Shown: positions 24,741-33,560, counted from the first letter of the stretch. The stretch: DNA of 36,766 bases from Natronohydrobacter thiooxidans (GCF_001884735.1 NZ_MJAP01000006.1:1-36766); one strand, 5' to 3'. Notes: generated from the letters alone by a model not told the origin. Translations and numbers: made by a program.

Positions 24741-25229
24741 TCTGTCTGGTTGGGGTGTGGCCGCATTGCGAAGCACTCTCTCCAGATGAGCGGGCAGACC
24801 GGGCAGTTGTGGTCCGTTCGCCTGTTTCATGAATGCCGCCGCCCACAGTTCTTCATAGGTTGCAGTGACACCATCTCTGGCCCGGCAGAACTGTTCCGGC
24901 TCCTCGCGCAGTTGTCACCGAGCGATCAGAAATCCGAACTGCCGCGATATCCGGAACCTATGCAGCTGAAGGTATTCAGACATGAAGGATACAACCTATG
25001 GAAGCTCAGGTGAAAAAACAGCGCATGCATCGTCTTTGAAAGGTTTTGCCGACACGAACGCGATGGTCAGCCACGTTCACAACCACCCCGGCTGCTCAGT
25101 TGCGCCCATAAGAATGGTCGTTACTTGCGCACGAATCTGCGCCGGAATGCAGCAGCAAAGATTGCCACCCGACGTCTTGCTGGCAGGGTTCCATGCAAAC
25201 CACGCCCGCACGATACGAAAGGTTAACCC
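24741..25229. other. ~490-base stretch without a convincing gene
   Basis: Short plus-strand frames exist. One of 83 codons at 24982-25233 has GAAGG upstream and a few His residues (MVSHVHNHPGC), but it shows no family resemblance and overlaps the next start by a few bases. The stretch may be the leader of the DUF3141 transcript or a decayed gene. No obvious promoter palindrome was found. Confidence 0.4.
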
Positions 25230-26948
25230 GTGAACAAGATCACAAAAATCGAGAATAGAACGAGTACGACGCCCGGATCTCCCGGGAACGCTCCTCTGGC
25301 GCAGAACATCCCTCCGCCTCCCTCATATGCGATGGACCTGGCGCAACGCTGGCTGCTCTTCCTCGACACGCTGCGTGAGCGGGCGGACAACATGATCGAG
25401 CATGAGCGGCAGGGCATGCCGCCGCTTCTGGACTTCGACTTCGAGACGCTACTGGATGCGCGCAGGTTCGACCGGCCGGTGAATTATGCGTTGCTGAAGA
25501 TCACGCGACATGGCGACGATTGCTGGGACGACTGCGTCGATGCGGCCAAGGCGCCGGTGGTTGTCGTCGATCCGCGCGCTGGCCACGGCCCCGGCATCGG
25601 CGGCTTCAAGCATGACAGCGCGGTGGGCATGGCCATGCACGCGGGGCATCCGGTCTATTTCGTGGTATTCTTTCCCGAACCGGTTCCCGGCCAGACGCTC
25701 GAAGACGTGCACAACGCTCTGCGCCGTTTCGTCGAGGACGTCGCCCGGCGTCATCCCGGCGCGCCGCCGGTTCTCTATGGGAATTGCCAGGCCGGCTGGG
25801 CCGTCGCGTTGCTTGCTGCGGATTGCGAGGGTTGGAGCGGACCAGTGGTGCTGAATGGTGCACCGCTCAGCTATTGGGCCGGCGACACCGCAACAAGCCC
25901 CATGCGGACGATGGGCGCACTAACGGGCGGTGCCTGGGCGGCGCATCTACTCGCCGATCTGGGCGACGGGCGTTTCGACGGCGCTTGGCTGGCGCAGAAT
26001 TTCGAGAATCTTCAGCCGGAAAAGGCGATATGGGAGAAGTATGCGGAGCTTTTCAGCAGGATCGACACAGAGCGCGACCGTTTTCTGGAGTTCGAGCGCT
26101 GGTGGACCGGCTATTACAAACTCAGTCGCGAGGAAATCCTGGCCATTACCGGAAATCTCTTCATCGGCAACCGGCTGGAGGCAGGCGAGATGAGGCTGGG
26201 CGACGGCTGCACGATCAATCTGCGGCGGATGCGCAACCCGATCGTCGTGTTCGCCTCGGAAGGCGACAACATCACACCGCCGGAACAGGCACTTGGTTGG
26301 ATTGCGCGCCTCTACCCGGACACCGGCGCCTTGAAGGCTGCGGGACAGCGGATCGTCTATCTGAGGCACCCACATGTCGGACATCTGGGCATCTTCGTGT
26401 CAGCGTCGGTGGCGAAGCTTGAGCACCGGGCGATCCTTGAAAGCCTGAACGAGATCGCGGCGCTGGAGCCGGGGCTATTCGAGTTGGTGATCGAAAACCC
26501 CTCCGGCGACCCCGACTGCCACAAGCCCGCCTTCTCGGTGCGCTTCGAACCACGCGATGTCGCCGACCTGGCCGGTACTGCTGAGGATGCGGGTCTTGCG
26601 CAGGCGGCGCAGGTCAGCCGGATCGGCGAGGCGGCATATGATCTCGTCCTCGGTCCGTGGATTCGCGCGGCGACTACCCCGACGAGCGCCTCGGCACTCG
26701 AGGCGATGCATCCGATGCGCTGGAGCAAGATGATGTTCTCGGAGCGATTCAATCCTTGGATGGGATTCGTCAGGACAGCGGCAGCGACGTTGGCCGACGC
26801 GCGTCAGCCACTGCCCGAGAATGCGCTGGAAATTATTGCTGAGCGGAAATTGATCGTGGTCACAGGAGCGATGATAGCGGCGACGCGAAAGTCGCGCGAC
26901 GCTTGGCTGCGGCAGACGTTTCTTACGCTTTATCGGGCGTGGTCATGA
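25230..26948 (+). CDS. DUF3141 protein (PHA-synthase-like alpha/beta hydrolase)
   Basis: This 572-aa protein has an alpha/beta-hydrolase core like PHA synthases. The nucleophile is Cys, C186, in the lipase-like box YGNCQAGWA. The Asp and His of the triad are probably D346 (SEGDNITPP) and H385 (HVGHLG). An N-terminal helical region with FLDTLRERADNM resembles phasin/PhaC N-termini. Some DUF3141 proteins are longer, so the C-terminus (ending TLYRAWS) may be shorter than usual. The GTG start has AAGG upstream. It overlaps the methyltransferase gene by ATGA. Its presence ahead of a copper ATPase is unexpected and its reaction is unknown. Confidence 0.85.
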   Translation: MNKITKIENRTSTTPGSPGNAPLAQNIPPPPSYAMDLAQRWLLFLDTLRERADNMIEHERQGMPPLLDFDFETLLDARRFDRPVNYALLKITRHGDDCWDDCVDAAKAPVVVVDPRAGHGPGIGGFKHDSAVGMAMHAGHPVYFVVFFPEPVPGQTLEDVHNALRRFVEDVARRHPGAPPVLYGNCQAGWAVALLAADCEGWSGPVVLNGAPLSYWAGDTATSPMRTMGALTGGAWAAHLLADLGDGRFDGAWLAQNFENLQPEKAIWEKYAELFSRIDTERDRFLEFERWWTGYYKLSREEILAITGNLFIGNRLEAGEMRLGDGCTINLRRMRNPIVVFASEGDNITPPEQALGWIARLYPDTGALKAAGQRIVYLRHPHVGHLGIFVSASVAKLEHRAILESLNEIAALEPGLFELVIENPSGDPDCHKPAFSVRFEPRDVADLAGTAEDAGLAQAAQVSRIGEAAYDLVLGPWIRAATTPTSASALEAMHPMRWSKMMFSERFNPWMGFVRTAAATLADARQPLPENALEIIAERKLIVVTGAMIAATRKSRDAWLRQTFLTLYRAWS

Positions 26949-27622
26949 GCGCGCGCCCCACCTATACCCCCGCGCTGGGGCTGCGGGTGCTGACGCCGTT
27001 CTATGACGCGGCGATTGCAGCCTTCACGCGTGCGCGGACATGGCGCCCGCACCTTGTCCGGCAGATCGCCCCGCAGGGGGGTATGCGCATTGTCGATATC
27101 GGCTGCGGCACCGGCACACTGACCCGTGCGCTCAAGCGCGCGGCGCCGGGTGCGACGGTGATCGGCGTCGACCCGGACGCGCAGGTGCTGGCAAAAGCCC
27201 GCCTCCGCGCCATCGCTGCGGGGGCGGAGGTCACCTATGTCAAGGGGTTCTTCGACGATGATTTCATCGCTGCACATGGCCCCTTCGCGGCGGTCACCAT
27301 CTCGTTGGTCCTGCATCAGGTGCCGCTTGAAGGCAAGGCCGCAATCCTGCGCAGCGCGTTCAGGTCGCTGGCACCAAGCGGACGGTTGCATATCGCCGAT
27401 TACGGAGTGCAGCCAGGTCGGCTGATGCGCTTCGCGTTTCGCAATACCGTCCAGCGGATCGACGGGTTCGAGGACACCGAACACAACGCTCGCGGCGTCC
27501 TGCCGGATTTGATGCACGAGGCGGGCTTCGACAACGTCAAGGAGACAGCCCTGTTTCCCACCCCTTCGGGGGCGATCACGCTGTTTCAGGCCGAGAAACA
27601 CATCACAGGAGAACTGCCATGA
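26945..27622 (+). CDS. class I SAM-dependent methyltransferase
   Basis: This 225-aa enzyme has the SAM-binding motif I VDIGCGTGTLT (from residue 50), the acidic motif II end VIGVDPD, and a post-motif LHIADYG, as in UbiE/Methyltransf_11 enzymes. The ATG overlaps the DUF3141 stop as ATGA, and its own stop overlaps the copA start as ATGA. The three genes are therefore translationally coupled and probably act together. The substrate is unknown. Confidence 0.88.
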   Translation: MSARPTYTPALGLRVLTPFYDAAIAAFTRARTWRPHLVRQIAPQGGMRIVDIGCGTGTLTRALKRAAPGATVIGVDPDAQVLAKARLRAIAAGAEVTYVKGFFDDDFIAAHGPFAAVTISLVLHQVPLEGKAAILRSAFRSLAPSGRLHIADYGVQPGRLMRFAFRNTVQRIDGFEDTEHNARGVLPDLMHEAGFDNVKETALFPTPSGAITLFQAEKHITGELP

Positions 27623-30123
27623 CCACAGATGTCAATCGTCGCAGCACTGTCGCGACCGCCACGCTGACCATTCCCGGCATGGGCAGCGATCACTGTGCCG
27701 GGATCGTGCGCACCTCGCTGGAACGCCTTGATGGGGTGCAGGACATCCAGACCAGCATTGCCGCGCATCGGGCGCGGGTGCGCTATGATGCGGGCCGCCT
27801 GAAACCCGTCGATCTGCGGGCGGCGGTCGAGCGCGCCGGATATGAAGTCGAGGATGCGGGCGGCGCGGGCGGCCCGCAAGAGGTGTGGCTGACCGTGCCC
27901 GGTATGGGCAGCGACCATTGCGCAGGCATTGTGGCGGACTCGGTCCGCCGCCTGCCGGGGATCGAGAAGCTCGACACCAATATCGGCAATCACCGGCTGC
28001 GCGTGTCCTTCGATGCGGGGCAGACCGACGCGCAGTCCATCCGCGCCGCCGTCGAGCGCGCGGGCTATGAGGTCGATGCGCTCGACGAAAGCCGTGCGTC
28101 CGACCATGACAGCGATGCAGCATCAGAAGATCGCTACCTCGCCCGCGCCTGGAAACGGCTGTGGATTGCGGCCATCCCGGCCACGCTGATCATGGTGCTG
28201 ATGGGCCCCCACATGTTCTGGCAGCCGATCCCCGGCTACCTGGCCATTGTTGCGGTGCTCGCCTTTCCGGTGGTGTTTCTCTTCGGCGGCTGGGCCACGC
28301 ATGTGTCGGCCTGGCGCTCGCTGACCAACCGCACGGCGAACATGGATGTGCTGATCTCTATGGGCAGTCTGCCGCCCTATCTGATCGGGCTGGTCGGGTT
28401 CATTTATCCGATGACCTCCTTCATCGAGATGGCGGCCACCATCATGACCTTCCATCTGATCGGCCGCTATCTGGAGGCCCGCGCCAAGGGCCGCGCCAGT
28501 CAGGCGATCAAGCGGCTGATCAAGATGGGCGCTAAGACCGCCGCTGTTCTGCGCGACGGCGCGGAGGTCGAAGTGCCGGTGGCCGAGTTGCAGCCCGGCG
28601 ACATCATGCTGGTGCGCCCCGGCGCCAAGGTGCCCACCGATGGCGAGATCGTGGATGGCAACAGCCATCTGGACGAATCCATCGCGACGGGCGAATCCGT
28701 GCCGGTGGAAAAGGGGCCGGGTGATGCAGTGATCGGCGCCACGATCAACAAGGAGGGGCTCTTGCGGGTCCGCGCCACCCGCGTGGGCGCAGATACTTTC
28801 CTCAGCCAGGTGATCAGGCTGGTCGAAGAGGCGCAGGGCTCCAAGGTGCCGATTCAGGAATTCGCTGACCGGCTGACGGGGTATTTCGTGCCCGCCGTGC
28901 TGGTGATCGCGCTTGGCACATTCGTCACATGGCTGAGCTTCGACGATGTCTTCCGGCCCATCCTGCATTGGGGCGCGGGTTTCCTGCCCTGGGTTAACCC
29001 AGAGATTTCGCCGCTGATGGGCGCAACCCTCGCCATGATCGCCGTGCTGGTCATCGCCTGCCCCTGCGCGCTGGGGCTGGCCACGCCGACCGCATTGATG
29101 GTGGGGTCGGGCATGGGGGCCGAGCGCGGTGTCCTGATCCGCTCGGGCGAGGCAATCCAGACGCTCAAGGACATCAAGGTCGTGGTGCTCGACAAGACCG
29201 GGACCATCACCCGCGGCCAGCCCGCGCTGACCGATGTCCATGCGTTGGACGGCTTCGATCAGGCGCAGGTGCTGCGCGCGGCGGCCTCGGTCGAAGCCGG
29301 GTCGGAACATCCGCTGGCGCAGGCCATTGTCGCCGGGGCGCGCGAGCGCGGGATTGATGTGCCCGAGGTTACGCAGTTCAAGGCCCTGACCGCGCGCGGC
29401 GTGCAGGGACTGGTTGACGGGCAGGTGGTCAGGGTCGGCAGCCGACGGCTGCTGACCGAAGTCGGGATCGCCCCCGAGGCACTGGAAGAGCGGCTGGTCG
29501 CGCTGGAAACCGAGGGCAAGACCGCGATGCTGGTCGCCATCGGCGAGCGTGCCGCCGGGCTGGTGGCGGTGGCCGACACGATCAAGGAGGACTCAAAAGC
29601 CGCCATCGCCGAGATGCACGCGCTTGGCATTCATGTCGTCATGGTCACCGGCGACAATGAACGTACCGCGCGCCATGTCGCAAGGCAGGTCGGTCTGGAC
29701 GAGGTGATGGCCGGTGTGCTGCCCGAGGGCAAGGTCGAGGCCATCCGCGCGCTGCAGGACAAGCACGGCCAGCATGTCGCCATGGTCGGAGACGGGATCA
29801 ATGACGCCCCCGCCCTGAAACAGGCCAATGTCGGCATTGCCATCGGCGCAGGGGCCGATGTCGCGATCGAGGCGGCGGATGTGACGCTGGTCACGGGTGA
29901 GCTGACCCGCGTGGTCGAGGCGATCCGGCTGTCCAAAGCGACCTTCCGCAAGATCGTCGAGAACCTGTTCTGGGCCTGGTTCTACAACCTTGCAGCGATC
30001 CCGGTGGCCGCATTGGGTCTGCTGCACCCGATGATCGGCGTCATAGCCATGACCGCAAGCTCGCTCTCGGTGATCGGCAATTCGCTGCTTCTGAAACGCG
30101 CGAAACTGGAGGTCAGGAAATGA
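27619..30123 (+). CDS. copA: Cu+-exporting P1B-1 type ATPase with two atypical HMA domains
   Basis: This 834-aa inner-membrane pump exports Cu+ from the cytoplasm. It has the membrane metal site CPC (481-483), phosphorylation site DKTGT (D525), the SEHPLAQA nucleotide-domain motif, GDGIND hinge (724-729), and C-terminal FWAWFYN and MTASSLSVIGNSL, the signature of the P1B-1 (Cu+/Ag+) class. Two N-terminal heavy-metal-associated repeats (about 10-75 and 88-150) are clearly HMA-like in fold. However, each has GMGSDHC (20-26 and 95-101) in place of GMxCxxC, so the first Cys of each site is Ser and only the second is kept. Metal regulation by these domains should differ from the usual. It is coupled by ATGA overlaps to the genes on both sides. 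Confidence 0.95.
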   Translation: MTTDVNRRSTVATATLTIPGMGSDHCAGIVRTSLERLDGVQDIQTSIAAHRARVRYDAGRLKPVDLRAAVERAGYEVEDAGGAGGPQEVWLTVPGMGSDHCAGIVADSVRRLPGIEKLDTNIGNHRLRVSFDAGQTDAQSIRAAVERAGYEVDALDESRASDHDSDAASEDRYLARAWKRLWIAAIPATLIMVLMGPHMFWQPIPGYLAIVAVLAFPVVFLFGGWATHVSAWRSLTNRTANMDVLISMGSLPPYLIGLVGFIYPMTSFIEMAATIMTFHLIGRYLEARAKGRASQAIKRLIKMGAKTAAVLRDGAEVEVPVAELQPGDIMLVRPGAKVPTDGEIVDGNSHLDESIATGESVPVEKGPGDAVIGATINKEGLLRVRATRVGADTFLSQVIRLVEEAQGSKVPIQEFADRLTGYFVPAVLVIALGTFVTWLSFDDVFRPILHWGAGFLPWVNPEISPLMGATLAMIAVLVIACPCALGLATPTALMVGSGMGAERGVLIRSGEAIQTLKDIKVVVLDKTGTITRGQPALTDVHALDGFDQAQVLRAAASVEAGSEHPLAQAIVAGARERGIDVPEVTQFKALTARGVQGLVDGQVVRVGSRRLLTEVGIAPEALEERLVALETEGKTAMLVAIGERAAGLVAVADTIKEDSKAAIAEMHALGIHVVMVTGDNERTARHVARQVGLDEVMAGVLPEGKVEAIRALQDKHGQHVAMVGDGINDAPALKQANVGIAIGAGADVAIEAADVTLVTGELTRVVEAIRLSKATFRKIVENLFWAWFYNLAAIPVAALGLLHPMIGVIAMTASSLSVIGNSLLLKRAKLEVRK

Positions 30124-30347
30124 CGGATCATCCGAAACCTCCACAACCCGAAGGCGGCGGGATCGCCGCGCTTGTGCGCTCTCGTGCCGGGTGGGCGGTG
30201 TGCATCCTGCTGGCCGTCGCGGGGCTTGGGCTTGCCTTTGAACACCGGGTGCATCTGGCCGCAAGCCTGCCCTTTCTGCTGCCGCTGGCGATCTGCCTTG
30301 TCATGCATGTTTTCATGCATCGCGGGCATGGGCGCGGCGGAGATTGA
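30120..30347 (+). CDS. DUF2933 small membrane protein
   Basis: This 75-aa protein has two closely spaced hydrophobic segments (WAVCILLAVAGLGLAF and FLLPLAICLVMHVFMH) and a His/Gly-rich tail (HRGHGRGGD). DUF2933 proteins commonly sit beside copper or heavy-metal ATPases. The ATG overlaps the copA stop as ATGA. Confidence 0.85.
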   Translation: MTDHPKPPQPEGGGIAALVRSRAGWAVCILLAVAGLGLAFEHRVHLAASLPFLLPLAICLVMHVFMHRGHGRGGD

Positions 30348-30385
30348 CGGCCATGTGTCCCCAATTGACTACGGAGAATGACAGA

Positions 30386-31315
30386 ATGAAACACACCACC
30401 AAAACCACCTCAACCACGACCGGATCTCCCCGCCGCCGCATGATCATGGCCCTTGGCCTGGGGGCTGTTGGTCTGGCCGGGGTGCTTGCCTTTGGGCTGG
30501 GTTCGGGCGCGCGCGCCGAAACGCCGCTGGCGGCCTTGCTGGCGGGAACGCATATCCACGGTCTGGCGGTTGACCGCGCAGATCCCAGCCGCCTGATGAT
30601 TGCCACCCATCACGGGCTGCATGCGCTTGATATCGACAGCGGGCTGACGGTGCAGGTTTCTGACCACCGCGATGATCTGATGGGCTTTGTCGCGCATCCT
30701 GCGGAACCTGCGGGTTTCCTCGCCAGCGGCCATCCGGCGCGCGGCGGCAATCTGGGTGTCATTGCCAGTTCGGACCGTGGCAAGAGCTGGGTGAAGCTCT
30801 CGGACGGGGTGGACGGGCCGGTGGACTTTCACCAGATGGATATCAGCAAGGCCGATCCGGCCGTGGTCTGGGGCAATTATGGCGGGCTCCAGCGCAGCCG
30901 CGACGGTGGCGCGACATGGGAGATGGTGGCGGATGCGCCAGTGGGGCTGATCGATATCGCGGCCTCGGCGGCTGACCCCGAGAGGCTCTATGCCGCCACT
31001 GAGGTCGGGTTGTTCGTCAGTGCTGCCGATGCCGAGGGGTGGCAGCGCGCGCACCCCGCGCAGGCGCCGGTGACGCTGGTCGAGGTCACGCAGGACGGTA
31101 TCCTGCATGCCTTCATCTTTGACGAGGGTCTGGTCCGCCGGGCCGAGGACAGCGCCGAGTGGGAACGCCTGCACCCCGGCTTCGAGGATCGCTTCCTGCT
31201 CTATTTCGCTGTCGATCCGCAAGCGCCCGAGCGCGTCTTCACCGCCACCCAGCACGGCGAGGTCCTGGCTTCCGAAGATGGCGGGCGCAACTGGCGCCAG
31301 CTGGGGATCGATTGA
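30386..31315 (+). CDS. exported beta-propeller protein (F510_1955 / BNR-like)
   Basis: This 309-aa protein has an N-terminal Arg-rich, Tat-like signal (SPRRRMIMALGLGAVGL, cleavage near ARA-E). Repeated Asp-box-like units (SSDRGKSWVKL, SRDGGATWEMV, SEDGGRNWRQL) indicate a sialidase/Vps10-type beta-propeller. The F510_1955 group is found in metal-resistance clusters and is unlikely to be a true glycosidase. The start with GGAG upstream was chosen over a Met 42 bases earlier that overlaps the DUF2933 gene. Confidence 0.8.
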   Translation: MKHTTKTTSTTTGSPRRRMIMALGLGAVGLAGVLAFGLGSGARAETPLAALLAGTHIHGLAVDRADPSRLMIATHHGLHALDIDSGLTVQVSDHRDDLMGFVAHPAEPAGFLASGHPARGGNLGVIASSDRGKSWVKLSDGVDGPVDFHQMDISKADPAVVWGNYGGLQRSRDGGATWEMVADAPVGLIDIAASAADPERLYAATEVGLFVSAADAEGWQRAHPAQAPVTLVEVTQDGILHAFIFDEGLVRRAEDSAEWERLHPGFEDRFLLYFAVDPQAPERVFTATQHGEVLASEDGGRNWRQLGID

Positions 31316-31383
31316 CACCGCCGCGTGCGTTGGGATTGGCGCGCGCGGCCTTCACGACCAACCCTGAAGAACGGAGAGACACC

Positions 31384-32052
31384 ATGTCAACCAGATCCAG
31401 ACTGACCGGACTTCTTGCCGGGACCGCGATATTCGCAATGGCCCTGGGCGCTCCGGCGCAGACCACCGATGACGACCACGCCGCGCACCACCCCGAGGCC
31501 GGGGCAACCGCGCCCGAGGGCGACATGCCCGGCACCGGTGCCCCTGCGATGGACGGCATGATGGGCATGATGACGCCCGAGATGATGCAGATGATGATGC
31601 GCATGATGGCAGAGGGCGACATGCGTGGCGGCGCGATGGCCGAGGGCACGCCCGGCGGCGGTATGATGGGCCAGGGCATGATGGATGACGGCGAGATGGC
31701 ACCTGGCAGGATGGGTCGCGGAATGATGCGCGGCGACATGATGGGCATGGATGGCATGTCCGCAGGCCCGATGATCCGGAGCGGCCCGCAGGGGCATATG
31801 GGGGGCCACGGTCTTGGCCCGGACCTGCTTTATGGGATGCCGCAGGCCGCCCCCGCCGAGATGACCCCGGCCCGTGTCGAGACCTTCCTGTCGCATCTGC
31901 TGGACCACCACGCCAATCCGCGCCTCAAGATCGGTGAGATCACCGAGGCGGATAACGGCAGCATCATCGCGGAAATCGTCACGGTGGACGGCGCGCTCGT
32001 CCAGCGCCTCGCCTTCAACCGCCATCCCGGTCTGTTCCGGCAGATCGACTGA
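31384..32052 (+). CDS. Met-rich exported protein
   Basis: This 222-aa product has a Sec signal (LTGLLAGTAIFAMALGAPAQ). It is followed by about 110 residues in which Met makes up roughly a quarter (MMGMMTPEMMQMMMRMMAEG, then many GxM/GMM repeats with Asp and His), and then a compact C-terminal domain (TPARVETFLSHLLDHHANPR...). Met clusters bind Cu+ or Ag+ in the periplasm (compare PcoC, CueO and CusF-type sites). The likely role is buffering copper exported by the ATPase. GGAGAGACACC precedes the start. The repeats also make all other frames falsely open. Confidence 0.8.
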   Translation: MSTRSRLTGLLAGTAIFAMALGAPAQTTDDDHAAHHPEAGATAPEGDMPGTGAPAMDGMMGMMTPEMMQMMMRMMAEGDMRGGAMAEGTPGGGMMGQGMMDDGEMAPGRMGRGMMRGDMMGMDGMSAGPMIRSGPQGHMGGHGLGPDLLYGMPQAAPAEMTPARVETFLSHLLDHHANPRLKIGEITEADNGSIIAEIVTVDGALVQRLAFNRHPGLFRQID

Positions 32053-32130
32053 GGCGCGCAGGACACTAAGAGCAATCTGGCTGTCGGCGGTTCCGTCGCC
32101 GGTGGTCACCCTATCGGAAAGGACAGGATC

Positions 32131-32247
32131 ATGAGGAATGACAGCATGTATGGTTGGGCTACGGGATTGCACTGGATCTGGATGCTTGCCATCCTGCTGC
32201 TGGTCGGTCTGGCGATTGCCGCGCTGATCAAATATCTGCTGAAATAG
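32131..32247 (+). CDS. 38-aa single-span membrane peptide
   Basis: A strong AAGGACAGG site precedes an ATG and a 38-codon frame: MRNDSMYGWATGLHW, then a clean transmembrane helix (IWMLAILLLVGLAIAALI) and KYLLK. Its TAG overlaps the GTG of the next gene by one base. The good ribosome site, ideal helix and tight coupling indicate a real small protein, perhaps a subunit or regulator of a neighbouring membrane protein. Confidence 0.7.
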   Translation: MRNDSMYGWATGLHWIWMLAILLLVGLAIAALIKYLLK

Positions 32248-32753
32248 TGCGAAACGCCCTGCCCGACACCCAGAGCGGCGCGCGCCCGCCGGGCCTGTGG
32301 GAGGCGCCGGAACTGCCCGTCGCGTTCTTTTCCTTTCTGCTGCACTTTGTCTGGGAGTTCGTGCAGGTGCCGGCCTTTGCCGGTATGGCCGAAATGGGGC
32401 ATTGGGAGGCGATCAAACTGTGCCTGTCGGCAACCATTGGCGATGTGGGGTTCGCGCTGACGGCCTTCTGGGTGGCCTGCCTTGCAGCGCACAGCCGCGA
32501 CTGGGTGCTCGAGCCCACAAGGTTGCCGCTCGGGCTCTTCCTGGTCGTGGGCATCCTCCTGACCATCGGTTTCGAGTATTACTACACCAATGTCAGCCTG
32601 CGCTGGAGCTATTCGGAACTGATGCCGCTGGTGCCGCCCTTCGGCACCGGGCTGACCCCGATCCTGCAATGGCTGATCATTCCCCCGCTCGTGGTCTGGC
32701 TGTCCCGTCGCCATCTTCTGGGTGCCCGCGCGATACGCGAGGGTGGGCAATGA
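32247..32753 (+). CDS. four-TM membrane protein of a copper island
   Basis: This 168-aa protein starts at a GTG that overlaps the stop of the 38-aa peptide. It has four hydrophobic stretches (VAFFSFLLHFVWEFVQV; SATIGDVGFALTAFWVACLA; LGLFLVVGILLTIGFEY; PILQWLIIPPLVVWL). The upstream extension of the frame is antisense-like and was dropped. No named family is recognised, but acidic and aromatic residues within helices (WEF, FEYYY) recur in uncharacterised membrane proteins of metal clusters. Confidence 0.7.
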   Translation: MRNALPDTQSGARPPGLWEAPELPVAFFSFLLHFVWEFVQVPAFAGMAEMGHWEAIKLCLSATIGDVGFALTAFWVACLAAHSRDWVLEPTRLPLGLFLVVGILLTIGFEYYYTNVSLRWSYSELMPLVPPFGTGLTPILQWLIIPPLVVWLSRRHLLGARAIREGGQ

Positions 32754-32945
32754 TACGCGAGCCTGCCGCGATCTGCTGCGTCCGCATTCATCGCCGGAAT
32801 CGCAGGTCTGATCGTCCACGGCGCGTAGATGATGGGGCAGGGTGGACTCGGCATCTTCCTCTGGTTCCAACCGTAGAGCTTCTTGTCCTTCCCTTGGCAG
32901 AAAGCCCCATCTGTCAGCGCATCAGATGGAACCAAGGTGGGTCTC

Positions 32946-33147
32946 ATGCAGTTGCATGTAGAAACTATGGTCTGCGACCGCTGCGTGCGCGGTATTGGCC
33001 CTGCAATCCAGAGAATGGACTCTGCCGCCCGCGTCGAGGCCGATCCACCCGCGCGCAAGCTTCAAACTTACGGAGCGGTCCGCCAAACCCGGCGCGGTAT
33101 TTCTGCCCGTGCTTGCCTCCGCCGGTATTGACGCCAGAACTCAATGA
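32946..33147 (+). pseudogene. HMA-domain copper chaperone, frameshifted
   Basis: From an ATG, MQLHVETMVCDRCVRGI carries the metal site CDRC of a CopZ-like chaperone, followed by MDSAARVEADPPARKLQ. The frame then goes wrong. The next frame supplies the expected end (TERSAKPGAVFLPVLASAG) with a TGA at 33145-33147. An extra A in the AAA at 33064-33066 would explain it. The restored product would be ~66 aa. It is either a homopolymer sequencing error or an inactivated chaperone. Confidence 0.72.
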
Positions 33148-33158
33148 AGAGGACACGA

Positions 33159-33560
33159 ATGAAACTCAGGAAACTTCCCGCTGTCTTCCTGTTCGGCACC
33201 GCCCTTGCTGTAGGTGGGTTGACTTATGCTCAGGCTCAGATGGATCACGACGGTATGGATCATGGCCAGATGGACCATGGTGACCACGGGGACACCAGTG
33301 ACGATCCGGTAATCGCGGCCTATATGGCTGTGAATGACGTGATGCATCGCGACATGGCCATCGAGTTCACCGGCGACGCTGATGTGGATTTCGTGCGCGG
33401 CATGATCCCCCATCATCAGGGCGCGATAGACATGGCCAAGGTGGTATTGGAATTCGGCTCTGATCCAGTAATCCGCGCACTGGCCGAGGAAGTCATCGAG
33501 GCGCAGGAAGCCGAGATCGAGATGATGCGCGCCTGGCTTTCTGAGCGCGGCCATGACTGA
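33159..33560 (+). CDS. DUF305 protein, exported
   Basis: This 133-aa protein has a Sec signal ([21 protein letters not shown]), a His/Asp/Met stretch ([18 protein letters not shown]), and the DUF305 hallmark [19 protein letters not shown] followed by [17 protein letters not shown]305 is a ferritin-like helical domain often found with copper genes, and the His/Met run should bind metal. The second ATG was chosen because GAGGA lies at the right distance. The first ATG, 15 bases earlier, overlaps the stop of the chaperone remnant. Confidence 0.88.
   Translation: MKLRKLPAVFLFGTALAVGGLTYAQAQMDHDGMDHGQMDHGDHGDTSDDPVIAAYMAVNDVMHRDMAIEFTGDADVDFVRGMIPHHQGAIDMAKVVLEFGSDPVIRALAEEVIEAQEAEIEMMRAWLSERGHD

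Noticed and set aside
24982..25233. 83-codon frame upstream of the DUF3141 gene
   Set aside because: A fair ribosome site exists, but there is no membrane segment or family, and the frame overlaps the next start. Evidence is too weak to call it a gene.
28123..29310. 395-codon minus-strand open frame
   Set aside because: It lies entirely within copA on the opposite strand, with His/Gln/Asp-rich low-complexity composition typical of antisense frames of GC-rich genes.
31387..32172. 261-codon minus-strand His-rich open frame
   Set aside because: It is produced by reading the Met-rich repeat gene backwards (ATG reads as CAT, His). It is not a real His-rich protein.
32750..32830. possible tiny frame overlapping the stop of the four-TM gene (MIREPAAI...)
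   Set aside because: A one-base shift would give a short hydrophobic peptide ending GLIVHGA. This needs an assumed frameshift and has no independent support.
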